The notes beneath the pieces are model-generated. The model did not search any database. It was not told the DNA's origin and was given only the letters and a program-made list of their open reading frames with translations. 23,108 nt of DNA. Origin: Deltaproteobacteria bacterium UBA6930. GTDB taxonomy: Bacteria; Myxococcota_A; UBA9160; UBA6930. The stretch lies in assembly GCA_002450755.1 (NCBI GenBank), contig DKAI01000047.1:1-23108 (forward strand), in the 5' to 3' direction. Numbering within the stretch: the stretch's first letter is position 1; each line of letters opens with the position of its first letter. The translations under genes were made by a program, and so were the position numbers. Positions 15,357 to 23,004 of the stretch are shown here, piece after piece.

Positions 15357-16294
15357 GTAGCCCGCGAGTACTCATCATAGGGGCAGGCCATATGGGGCTC
15401 CTTCATGCCAAGAAAATAATAGAAATTGAGAATAAAGGACTGGTTGAGCTTGTTGGGATAGCAGATGTTGATGACGATCGGTGTAATGAGATCTTTCCTG
15501 AGCATCCGTCCAGGCGAGAGAAAAATTACAAAATCTTGCTTGATCAGGTCGACGCCGCTGTAGTCGCAGTGCCCACAGTGGAGCATTTTACCACTGTAAA
15601 AAATTGTCTTGATGCCGGCCTTCACGTGCTTGTGGAAAAACCGATCGCACTTACGGCTGAAGAAGGTGATGCTTTGCTTTCACTAGCCGATCGTAACCAG
15701 CGCGTTCTTCAGGTGGGGCACGTGGAGTGGTTTAATCCCACCTTATTATGTGCCGTGGGTAAAGTAAGTGAGCCACACTTTATAGAGACGAATCGACTAG
15801 GGCCCTTTTCAAAAAGGGGATCCGATGTAGACGTCGTTCGTGATTTGATGATTCATGATATTGATATTGTGCAGCGACTTTTTAGGGAAGAGCCTGAGAG
15901 TATTGATTCAACCGGTGTATCATTTATTACGGATAAGGTCGATATTGCTAAGGCTGCATTGTACTTCAGCAACGACAGAGTGGCTCATCTCAACGCTAGC
16001 CGTGTTTCGGAAGTGCAAGAGAGAAACATTCGCATATTCCAAGGTACGGAGTACTTTTTTTTAGACCTTCTCAAAAAAGAGTTCTTCATATCTAAGTTTA
16101 AATTTGGTAACAAAGAGAAAGAAGACGAAGTTCGTGCCATCAAACAAAAAATCGATGAATCAGATGCGCTTCTCAACGAGGTGGAAGTCTTTGTTGAAAG
16201 TGTGACACTCGGAAAAACGCTTGTGAATAGCGCTAAGGCAGGAGTAAGTGCACTGCGCACCGCAAGCCGTATAGTTGAAGGGATCTCTAGTTAA
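15347..16294 (+). CDS. Gfo/Idh/MocA-family oxidoreductase in the lipid A operon
   Basis: This 315-residue NAD(P)-dependent sugar dehydrogenase-type protein has an N-terminal Rossmann fold with GAGHMG at 12-17, the family EKP at 97-99, GHVEWFN at 124-130 and DLMIHDIDI at 166-174, where His170 is a likely catalytic residue. Relatives sit between lpxI and lpxB in many deltaproteobacterial clusters. The nearest named function in this context is GnnA, which oxidises UDP-GlcNAc at C3 before amination by GnnB; no GnnB-like aminotransferase is in the window, so the substrate remains unknown. The ATG at 15347 overlaps lpxI by 10 bases, so it is probably co-translated and works on a sugar nucleotide or lipid A precursor. 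Confidence 0.85.
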   Translation: MPVSSPRVLIIGAGHMGLLHAKKIIEIENKGLVELVGIADVDDDRCNEIFPEHPSRREKNYKILLDQVDAAVVAVPTVEHFTTVKNCLDAGLHVLVEKPIALTAEEGDALLSLADRNQRVLQVGHVEWFNPTLLCAVGKVSEPHFIETNRLGPFSKRGSDVDVVRDLMIHDIDIVQRLFREEPESIDSTGVSFITDKVDIAKAALYFSNDRVAHLNASRVSEVQERNIRIFQGTEYFFLDLLKKEFFISKFKFGNKEKEDEVRAIKQKIDESDALLNEVEVFVESVTLGKTLVNSAKAGVSALRTASRIVEGISS

Positions 16295-16356
16295 GGGAGT
16301 CCGTAACAGGGCAGGCGATTCAATTGCTTTGGTCCTGCCAGATAGTGAATGGCGTT

Positions 16357-17520
16357 ATGAGAAAAGTTCTGATCTCAGCTGGCGATGCCTCTGGAGAGTT
16401 GCACGCGGCAGTATTTGCAAAGGCTTTATCGGCTATGTTGCCTCGTTTAAAAATTGAGGGCCTGGGTGGACCGCATATGGAGCGCGCTGGAGTAGAACTT
16501 CTTGTTAATCAAAAGGAGCTTGCAGTCGGCGGTCTGTTCGAAGTGCTGAGAGATGCGAATCGGATCTGGGCTATTTACAAAGCAATGAGGGCAGCGATAA
16601 ATGAGACGTCGCCAGATTTGTTAGTCCTTGTAGATTCTCCAGACTTTAACCTTCCATTGGCTCGTGTTGCACACAATTTAGGTATCCCGGTTTTGTACTA
16701 CATAACGCCTCAAGTTTGGGCTTGGAGGAAGTACCGAATAAAAAAGATCGTGAACCGGGTTGATCGTGCTTGTGTGATTTTTCCGTTCGAGAAGGAAGTG
16801 TTTGCGAATACCGGACTCAGAGTGGAGTACGTAGGGCATCCCCTTATAGAACGGCTTCCGTGCTCGGCTTCTTCAGGAGATAGAGAAATATCTCGACAGA
16901 ATTTAGGCTTTCCTTCAAACTCACTGATTTTCTCCATGTTTCCAGGAAGTCGGCGAAACGAAATCGAGTACTGCCTCCCGTTGTACCTAGAAACTGCGCG
17001 TTGTATTGCAACTGCCTGTCCTTCCGCTTCATTTGCTATAGGAGTGGCTGATTCGGTCGAGATGGATGACATTCAAAGAGAGATCAACATGCAAAGCTCG
17101 GATAGTTCTCTTGACGTCAAGTTGTTTCATGGATGTACTTACGATCTGATCCGCGCGAGCGATGTCGCATTAGCGAAGCCGGGCACGATCACTCTGGAAC
17201 TTGCCCTTCTAGGAACGCCAACTGTGGTGGCGGCAAAATCTCATAGGTTCACCGCCTTCGCCCTAAAGCATCTCAAACGGATTCCGAGCTTGAGTCTTCC
17301 AAACCTCGTTGCGGGAGAACTGGTTGTTCCGGAGTTTTTGCAGAAAGAAGCTCAGCCTGACAAAATTGCTGTCGCGCTTCTGGAGTTGATTGAAGGTCCC
17401 GCACGTGAAGATCAAAAAGCGAGTTTCGTGAAACTGGCTCGATCTCTTGGTAAGGGCGGAGCAAGCTCTAATGCTGCGGCGGTTGCAGCAGAGATGATCG
17501 ATGGGACTGCTCGGGCATAG
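16357..17520 (+). CDS. lpxB: Lipid-A-disaccharide synthase
   Basis: This 387-residue GT19 enzyme joins lipid X and UDP-diacylglucosamine into the lipid A disaccharide at the inner membrane face. Visible blocks are VDSPDFNLPLA (Asp96, close to E. coli Asp98), YYITPQVWAWR, FPFEKEVF, a MFPGSRRNEIE nucleotide-sugar motif and SLPNLVAGELVVPEFLQ. Two deviations: the usual GEASGD near the N-terminus reads GDASGE (Asp10, Glu14), and the usual SGTATLE reads PGTITLE. The ATG at 16357 was chosen because MRKVLISAG is the typical family start, though its ribosome site is weak; GTG 16345 and TTG 16324 are in-frame alternatives. It overlaps waaA by 20 bases. Confidence 0.93.
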   Translation: MRKVLISAGDASGELHAAVFAKALSAMLPRLKIEGLGGPHMERAGVELLVNQKELAVGGLFEVLRDANRIWAIYKAMRAAINETSPDLLVLVDSPDFNLPLARVAHNLGIPVLYYITPQVWAWRKYRIKKIVNRVDRACVIFPFEKEVFANTGLRVEYVGHPLIERLPCSASSGDREISRQNLGFPSNSLIFSMFPGSRRNEIEYCLPLYLETARCIATACPSASFAIGVADSVEMDDIQREINMQSSDSSLDVKLFHGCTYDLIRASDVALAKPGTITLELALLGTPTVVAAKSHRFTAFALKHLKRIPSLSLPNLVAGELVVPEFLQKEAQPDKIAVALLELIEGPAREDQKASFVKLARSLGKGGASSNAAAVAAEMIDGTARA

Positions 17521-18754
17521 CATCGCCGTATTGACGGCGGTCTTGGTTCTTCCGGTTATAGGGATTGGTGTATCGTTTTCTCCTCGTTGGAGGAGGGGGA
17601 TCTTGGAGCGTTTTGGTTTTTGGGGGAGGTTGAGGCCAGGTGCTGTGTGGATTCACGGTGCTAGTGTTGGAGAAATTCGTTCAGGTCTCGAGTTAGTTAA
17701 AGAATTAGAACGACTTGGTGTAAGATGTGTTGCGACGACCAGTACCACTACCGGGCGAGACCTAGCTCGCGAAGAACACCCATCAATGCCGTGCCATTTG
17801 ATTCCTTTCGATCATCCCTGGTCCGTTGCTAAAGTATTCCGCGGTGCTCAACCGCGCGCATTAGTTTTCTTGGAGAAAGAACTTTGGCCAATTCATATCA
17901 AAACAGCATCTAATTTAGGTATTCCCGTTTTCCTCCTCTCTGCTCGAATGTCTGAAAGAAGCGCAGCGCGTAATGGAAAGGCGAGGTTTTTTTTCAATCG
18001 AGTCTTATCGAGTCTTTCGGCGATTGGCGCGAGGAGCGACAAAGAAGCTGCAAGGTTTGTACGCTTGGGTGCTTCACGAGACAAAGTATTTGTAACAGGA
18101 GATTTAAAACTCCAAAATTCTAAGGAAGTACCGGAATGCGCCTTTGAGCTAAAGAAGGCTTTAGTCAATCGAACGGTATGGGTGGCGGCAAGTACTCATC
18201 GAAAGGAGGAGCAGTTTGTCGCAGTAATCCAAAGCAGGTTAAAAGGGGAAATGGGCGATGATTGCCCTGTCCTGGTGATCGCACCGCGCCATCCCGAACG
18301 TTTTGGAGAAGCGTTAGAGCAAAGCTCGCTCCCAGGACTTTCAGTTATTCGTCGATCTGATTTAGTAGGGAGTTCTCTTGAGCCCGGAGAAGTCTTGCTG
18401 CTTGATTCAATAGGAGAACTGCAAGGCATCTTTTCGTTTAGCAGCCTTGTTTTTGTTGGAGGATCGCTGGTGGATCGAGGTGGACATAATCCGCTAGAGG
18501 CTATTCAGTTAGGGGTAAAGGTTCTAATTGGGCCTCACATCCAAAACATTGAACACCTTGTGAAAGAATTTGAACAAGAGGAAGTGTTAGAGGTGGTGTC
18601 TGATGAGCGAAAACTAGAGGCATCCGTTCTTTCATTTTTTCAAGGTGAGACTACTACTAATCCGAATCGGAATTTAGTTAACGGAAGATCGACAGACCGA
18701 TTCCGAACTGCGTCCGAGAACGCTCAGTGGCTATTTGATCGGATGCAAAAATGA
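17501..18754 (+). CDS. waaA: 3-deoxy-D-manno-octulosonic acid transferase
   Basis: This 417-residue GT30 enzyme adds Kdo to the lipid A precursor at the cytoplasmic membrane face. One N-terminal membrane anchor lies at about 5-25. IHGASVGEI at 51-59 contains Glu58, the probable catalytic base. FLEKELWP, TGDLKLQ, the phosphate-binding stretch APRHPERF and GGHNPLE at 327-333 are all typical. The ATG at 17501 lies inside the end of lpxB. A Kdo kinase gene nearby hints that this WaaA may add a single Kdo, as in Haemophilus, but the sequence alone does not decide it. Its TGA overlaps the lpxK ATG. The msbA gene often found before waaA is missing. Confidence 0.95.
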   Translation: MGLLGHSIAVLTAVLVLPVIGIGVSFSPRWRRGILERFGFWGRLRPGAVWIHGASVGEIRSGLELVKELERLGVRCVATTSTTTGRDLAREEHPSMPCHLIPFDHPWSVAKVFRGAQPRALVFLEKELWPIHIKTASNLGIPVFLLSARMSERSAARNGKARFFFNRVLSSLSAIGARSDKEAARFVRLGASRDKVFVTGDLKLQNSKEVPECAFELKKALVNRTVWVAASTHRKEEQFVAVIQSRLKGEMGDDCPVLVIAPRHPERFGEALEQSSLPGLSVIRRSDLVGSSLEPGEVLLLDSIGELQGIFSFSSLVFVGGSLVDRGGHNPLEAIQLGVKVLIGPHIQNIEHLVKEFEQEEVLEVVSDERKLEASVLSFFQGETTTNPNRNLVNGRSTDRFRTASENAQWLFDRMQK

Positions 18755-19833
18755 AATGGGACAAATATTCTCGATGTCGGGTACTGCGAAGTTTTCTTTG
18801 GATTCTATCTAAGGTTTACGAACTCGGCGCTCGCCTGCACCGTTTCGTTTATGAAAAGGGGTGGAAGAGTCGTCGAGAACTAGAATGCGTGGTGGTAAGT
18901 ATCGGAAACATTAGCGTTGGTGGATCAGCAAAGACTCCTTTAGTTCTTGAGGTGTCTAAAAGGCTCGCGGCCAAGGGCCTTCGGATTTGTATTGCCAGCA
19001 GAGGGTATGGTCGTCTTGAATCTCGGCAGGTGGAGATAGTTTCAGATGGTGCCCATACAATCGACGGGTGGAGTAAAGCCGGGGACGAACCTTTTCTGAT
19101 CTCGAAGAGTTTGCCGACAGTACCAGTTGTGGTTGGGCGAGACCGAGGCCAGGCGGGAGCTACGGCTCTTTCTCTCTTTGGGACTGAAGTACTGATATTG
19201 GATGACGGTTTCCAACATCATTGCTTAGCTCGAGATTTGGACCTGGTCGCAATCGATGCGGACGCTGGCTTGGAGTATTCTGAGCTTCTCCCTTTGGGCC
19301 GACTGCGAGAACCAGTTGAGGCGCTTGCCCACGCTGATGCCTTCGTAATAATCGATGGAGAGCTCAGACCTTCCGAATCGCTTATGCTCGATACTTTTGC
19401 ACCCGGAAAGCCCATGTTTCGGGCTAATCGTGAGCCCAGGCGATTGTTTCAACTAAGTGGAGGGGTTCCTAGGTCGCTTTCAAGTTTAAAAGATAAGGAG
19501 GTCGGTCTCGTGTGCGGAATAGCACGGCCTTCGAGTTTCAAGCTAACAGTTGAATCACTGGGTGCCAAAGTTGTTGCGACAAAGTTTTTCCCGGATCATC
19601 ATCGGTACGTAGGGGATAACTTGAGAAATCTCGCCGACCAAGCCCCTCTCTGGCTGACTACGGAAAAGGATGCAGTGAAACTTGATCAGGAATGGCTCCA
19701 AAATGTTCAGGTCTTAGGGATTGATCTAGTTCTTTCTGAACCTTTTCGCTTCGAAGAATTTCTTAGCGGAATCGTCGAGGAGGCAATTTCACTGAGGTTA
19801 TCCCGTCAGGGTAGAACAGAGCATGGAGTCTGA
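18751..19833 (+). CDS. lpxK: Tetraacyldisaccharide 4'-kinase
   Basis: This 360-residue membrane-associated P-loop kinase phosphorylates the 4' position of the lipid A disaccharide. The N-terminal hydrophobic helix about 10-30 is followed by SIGNISVGGSAKTP, where the P-loop is at about 56-63, and by IASRGYGR at 81-88, GDEP at 111-114 and LILDDGFQHH at 148-157. A late FFPDHHRY block supplies the conserved histidines. The residue before the P-loop lysine is Ala60 (codon GCA); VGGSGKTP or similar with Gly is usual. The ATG overlaps the waaA stop (ATGA). The last 71 bases overlap the 3' end of the minus-strand kinase gene. Confidence 0.95.
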   Translation: MKWDKYSRCRVLRSFLWILSKVYELGARLHRFVYEKGWKSRRELECVVVSIGNISVGGSAKTPLVLEVSKRLAAKGLRICIASRGYGRLESRQVEIVSDGAHTIDGWSKAGDEPFLISKSLPTVPVVVGRDRGQAGATALSLFGTEVLILDDGFQHHCLARDLDLVAIDADAGLEYSELLPLGRLREPVEALAHADAFVIIDGELRPSESLMLDTFAPGKPMFRANREPRRLFQLSGGVPRSLSSLKDKEVGLVCGIARPSSFKLTVESLGAKVVATKFFPDHHRYVGDNLRNLADQAPLWLTTEKDAVKLDQEWLQNVQVLGIDLVLSEPFRFEEFLSGIVEEAISLRLSRQGRTEHGV

Positions 19834-20548
19834 CTCCACGCCAAGCTCTATGTAACTCCTGCCAAAGTTTTTTTCGAAGGTTCCGCGATTCTTGGGGGTC
19901 GAGTGATCGACAGTATTCGGAAACGAAAATTGCTATTCCTTCCCTTCCTATAAGGTGGAGAGCGTTCCGTTTTCCGAGGGATCGATATAATCGCATGAGT
20001 TCCTTTGCGCGCCTTCGGACGGTTGGAGGGCTTCCTAGGCTCGCTTTGTCAAGATCGATTACATACGCTTGGGGTTTGGGACTAAACGCGATTAAAAGGT
20101 TTTTTATTTGGAGGTCTGGATGACGGCCGCCCACGTCATGAAACTTGCGTATAGCCTGTGCGAAAAGTCGGATAGACTGACTTTTTTTTATCCAAGAGAG
20201 ATCGTTTTCTAAAAAAGCTAGGCCATCTAAGCTCTGCTCGATATATACAGTACCGATTACACCACCTTTGCCTCTTTCAATAAGAATCAGCGCTGGTTCG
20301 GGTACTGGAGCACCTTTTAGATATAAAGCTAAATTTGTGCGTATTTCTTCCTTCGGCCTTCGCAGACTAATTCTAAGCCGATCCAGGTACCGTCCCAAGA
20401 GCCCACCTCGTTTCAAGTTTCTCAGAAAGAATTGGTTATCTTCACCTGGCAAAGATAAGAGTGCCGTCTTGCTTCTCCCTTGAATGAGTAGTGGCTGTGA
20501 GAAGAGTTCTGCAAGAATTCCTGGTCTACAAAGATCTGTTCTTCGCAA
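19763..20548 (-). CDS. Kdo kinase-like / LPS kinase family protein
   Basis: At 261 residues from TTG 20548, it resembles KdkA and related LPS kinases (Kdo/WaaP family, protein-kinase-like fold), which phosphorylate Kdo or inner-core sugars. FLRNLKRGGLLGRYL near 41-55 corresponds to the R-x-x-RRGG region of KdkA. HPDLQIKN at 143-150 gives the catalytic Asp145 and metal-binding Asn150, and VIDLDKA at 163-169 gives Asp165. The start is uncertain: the frame continues open upstream through GTPRFAEALRR and beyond into the end of lptF, with no ATG, GTG or TTG, and the site before 20548 is weak. Neighbours fit an LPS role: lptF upstream on the same strand, lpxK and waaA converging. The symbol kdkA is likely but not certain. 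Confidence 0.78.
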   Translation of the reverse strand: MRRTDLCRPGILAELFSQPLLIQGRSKTALLSLPGEDNQFFLRNLKRGGLLGRYLDRLRISLRRPKEEIRTNLALYLKGAPVPEPALILIERGKGGVIGTVYIEQSLDGLAFLENDLSWIKKSQSIRLFAQAIRKFHDVGGRHPDLQIKNLLIAFSPKPQAYVIDLDKASLGSPPTVRRRAKELMRLYRSLGKRNALHLIGREGIAIFVSEYCRSLDPQESRNLRKKLWQELHRAWRGVRLHALFYPDGITSVKLPPRRFR

Positions 20549-20616
20549 GGCTTCTGCAAATCGAGGCGTTCCGTAGAGGACTACGGAGTTCTTCTTAGCT
20601 ATGGGAATTGCGCCAA

Positions 20617-21756
20617 TCAGAGTTCTATCCGACGTGCGCGTAACGAGGTCACCAGGGCGAGCCCCGCAGTTAGTAAGTTAGGAAGCCAAAGCGCGGCCAT
20701 GACAGGAAGAAATTCATTTTCGGCAAGATATATTCCGAAAGAAAGAGCTGTGTAGTAAAGAAAAACGATGATCACACACAAGAGCGCTCCCCATGATCGA
20801 GCACCTCGAGTCCTGCGAACTCCAAGGGCTACGCCGAGAAAAGCAAAGAGAACCGAGGCAAAAGGGACCGCATATCTTCGGTGTAGCTGAATTTCGTAGG
20901 GCTCGATTTGCTTTACTCTGGCCCAGGACGGAGCTACACCCTCTACGCGAAAATTATTGAGGACTTGTCGCAACGTTGAAGTCTCAAGTTCAGGAGGTCG
21001 AAGACGGTTAACGTTAGAACCTAGGATGTCTCCAAGATCAAACATATAGCTGGCATTACCAAATGCAATCCTTCGATATTTGGAAGTTCCGGCATTCTGA
21101 TTTTCGAAATGAATATCACCCTCCGCGAGGGTGAGGGTTACCGCGGCAGTCTCTTGATCAAAAGTGAAGGATCCCGACTCTGCGAAGATAGTGAAGGGTC
21201 TGGCCCGGTTGGTATGGTCAGATATAACTACCCCTTTAAGTTCCATCTCGGGGCCGCGGCTCTCAACGAAAAGCAGTCGTTTCCCTTCGTTATCAAGCCG
21301 TATAAATTCTCCGGCCTTGATCATCGAGCCGTTTGCCGCCACGGTTGCTGCAAGAGTTCTCATGTCGCGTCTTGCTTTGGGCTCTACGTTGTGGAGTAGG
21401 TGCGCTGTTCCAAAAGCGACAAGACAGCCTAGGACCATGATCGGTCGGATGATTTGAGCAAAGCTTACCCCTAAGGCTCTCATGGCAGTCCACTCAGAAT
21501 CTGCAGATATTCTCCCGATGGCAGCTAATACCCCAAAAAGGAAAGCTACGGGCACGGCATATGAGGCCAGCATGGCGGATAAATTGCCGGCGACGCTTGC
21601 TATGTCGCCAAATGAAATTCCTACCCCTCCCAAGTCGCCTAGCCGCCTTAAAAGGTTTTGGAGCACAAGTATTGAGCCTACTCCTAGTAGACCAACTAAG
21701 GAGTATAAGGCCACCTCACGAATCAGGTATCGAGAAAGGGTTCCTGTCCAGCGCAT
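20617..21756 (-). CDS. lptF: LptF/LptG-family LPS export permease
   Basis: This 379-residue YjgP/YjgQ-family inner-membrane protein pairs with LptB to pull LPS out of the membrane towards LptC and LptA. Three hydrophobic segments lie in the N-terminal 120 residues (LYSLVGLLGVGSILVLQNLL first), then a periplasmic beta-jellyroll domain at about 125-275, then three segments at about 295-375. Arg-Tyr-Leu-Ile-Arg at the N-terminus (RYLIREV) and PFASVLFAFLGVALGVR are family patterns. It could be LptF or LptG; only one member is present, whereas the two are often adjacent. The ATG is at 21754-21756. It is divergent from the heptosyltransferase, with 44 bases between start codons, and is followed by the Kdo kinase-like gene after 68 bases. 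Confidence 0.92.
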   Translation of the reverse strand: MRWTGTLSRYLIREVALYSLVGLLGVGSILVLQNLLRRLGDLGGVGISFGDIASVAGNLSAMLASYAVPVAFLFGVLAAIGRISADSEWTAMRALGVSFAQIIRPIMVLGCLVAFGTAHLLHNVEPKARRDMRTLAATVAANGSMIKAGEFIRLDNEGKRLLFVESRGPEMELKGVVISDHTNRARPFTIFAESGSFTFDQETAAVTLTLAEGDIHFENQNAGTSKYRRIAFGNASYMFDLGDILGSNVNRLRPPELETSTLRQVLNNFRVEGVAPSWARVKQIEPYEIQLHRRYAVPFASVLFAFLGVALGVRRTRGARSWGALLCVIIVFLYYTALSFGIYLAENEFLPVMAALWLPNLLTAGLALVTSLRARRIEL

Positions 21757-21800
21757 CCACGTCTATGCTAACGCTCGCACACCGCTACGCGAGGCATAGG

Positions 21801-22895
21801 ATGCTTCATTGTCAAAATCAGCTAGTTCAGGCCCCAAAAGCCTCACGAATATTGATAATACGGCTTGGAGCCGTTGGGGACGTAGTACGAACCGTACCTG
21901 CAGCAAGTTGTCTTCGGAAATACTATCCTGATGCTCATATCGCGTGGTTAGTGGAACCAAAGGCTAAAACAATCCTCGATAGCGTGGTATGGCTTGACAA
22001 AGTTGTGATTTTTCCGCGCGATAGCCTTAAAGAGGCGGCCACGAAGGGAAATTTGCTGACCGCGGGCCGGTTGTTGCGGACGTTTTTCCAGGACCTTCGA
22101 TCCTCCGATTTTGATCTGGTGCTAGATTTTCATTCAATTTTCAAAAGTGGGCTATTGGGGTTTCTTTCTGGAGCGGCGCGGAGGGTGGCATATAGCCCGC
22201 CTTATGGGAAGGAGTTTGGCCACCTTTTTGCTACTGATCGTATTGAATTAAGCCCCACGAAATCGAGTCGATTTGAGCGAAACCGAGGAATGATCTCCTT
22301 TTTAGGGATTGGAACAACCTCAGTGGATCCAGTTTTTTCGATTGAAAGCGGAATTAGAGACGCTCTTCATGCCAGGCTCCGAGAAGATATTCCTGGCTTT
22401 AATCAGGAGAGGTTGGTGTGCATTAATCCAGGCGCTAGTTCGGGCGCAGCCTACAAGCGTTATACCGTTGACGGTTATGGAGAGGTCGCTAGGGGACTTT
22501 CAAAAGCAGGATATCTTCCCTTGCTAACGTGGGGCCCCGCTTCCGGCGAAAGGGATTTTGTCAAAGCAGTTTACAATGCCGCAAAAGGTGCGGCGTATTT
22601 TTCACCTGCTACTCCATCTCTGGCTTCTTTAGCCGCATTGCTTTCGTTGTCGCGGCTGTACGTGGGAGGTGATACAGGTCCTATGCATCTGGCGTCTCTC
22701 TTGGGGATACCAGTCATTCAGTTGATGGGGCCAACGGATCCAATTGAAAATACTCCCTACGAGGGAACTCCTTGGGACAGAGTAAGAATCGATATAGCGT
22801 GCAACCCTTGTCGTCATGGCTGCGCGGCCGCACCATGTATGTCCCTCATATCCCCTGAAGAAATTCTTCGAAAAGCCATACGTCTTTTGGCATGA
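21801..22895 (+). CDS. ADP-heptose:LPS heptosyltransferase, family 9 glycosyltransferase
   Basis: At 364 residues, the N-terminus carries ILIIRLGAVGDVVRTVPA (about 17-34), the glycine-rich acceptor-side motif of the GT9 family. The C-terminal half carries CINPGASSGAAYKRY and GGDTGPMHLASLLGIPVI (about 289-306), which bind the ADP-heptose. The closing CNPCRHGCAAAPCMSLISPEEI is the cysteine-rich tail found in many WaaC/WaaF-like enzymes. It probably adds a heptose to the LPS inner core; which one cannot be told. The ATG at 21801 has GAGG six bases upstream and was preferred over the in-frame ATG at 21765, which lacks a ribosome site. Confidence 0.9.
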   Translation: MLHCQNQLVQAPKASRILIIRLGAVGDVVRTVPAASCLRKYYPDAHIAWLVEPKAKTILDSVVWLDKVVIFPRDSLKEAATKGNLLTAGRLLRTFFQDLRSSDFDLVLDFHSIFKSGLLGFLSGAARRVAYSPPYGKEFGHLFATDRIELSPTKSSRFERNRGMISFLGIGTTSVDPVFSIESGIRDALHARLREDIPGFNQERLVCINPGASSGAAYKRYTVDGYGEVARGLSKAGYLPLLTWGPASGERDFVKAVYNAAKGAAYFSPATPSLASLAALLSLSRLYVGGDTGPMHLASLLGIPVIQLMGPTDPIENTPYEGTPWDRVRIDIACNPCRHGCAAAPCMSLISPEEILRKAIRLLA

Positions 22896-22993
22896 TCGAC
22901 GCGTTAGAGACCTGGGATTGGCGGCAACGTCGTCCCATTGTTAGCGTCTGTAAAACTCGCCGGCGGGGCGAACACCTAACATACTGAATTCGC

Positions 22994-22998
22994 GAGGG
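22994..22998 (+). promoter_or_regulatory. Candidate ribosome binding site for a CTG-started glycosyltransferase
   Basis: GAGGG lies six bases before CTG 23005. The frame is open only from 22954, and it holds no ATG, GTG or TTG before the conserved glycosyltransferase N-terminus. Confidence 0.5.
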
Positions 22999-23004
22999 AT
23001 TCCT

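Noticed and set aside
22896..23004. Terminator or small gene between the heptosyltransferase and the family 2 glycosyltransferase
   Set aside because: Only a weak TGGGA/TCCCA pairing without a T run is visible, and no ORF with family features is present.
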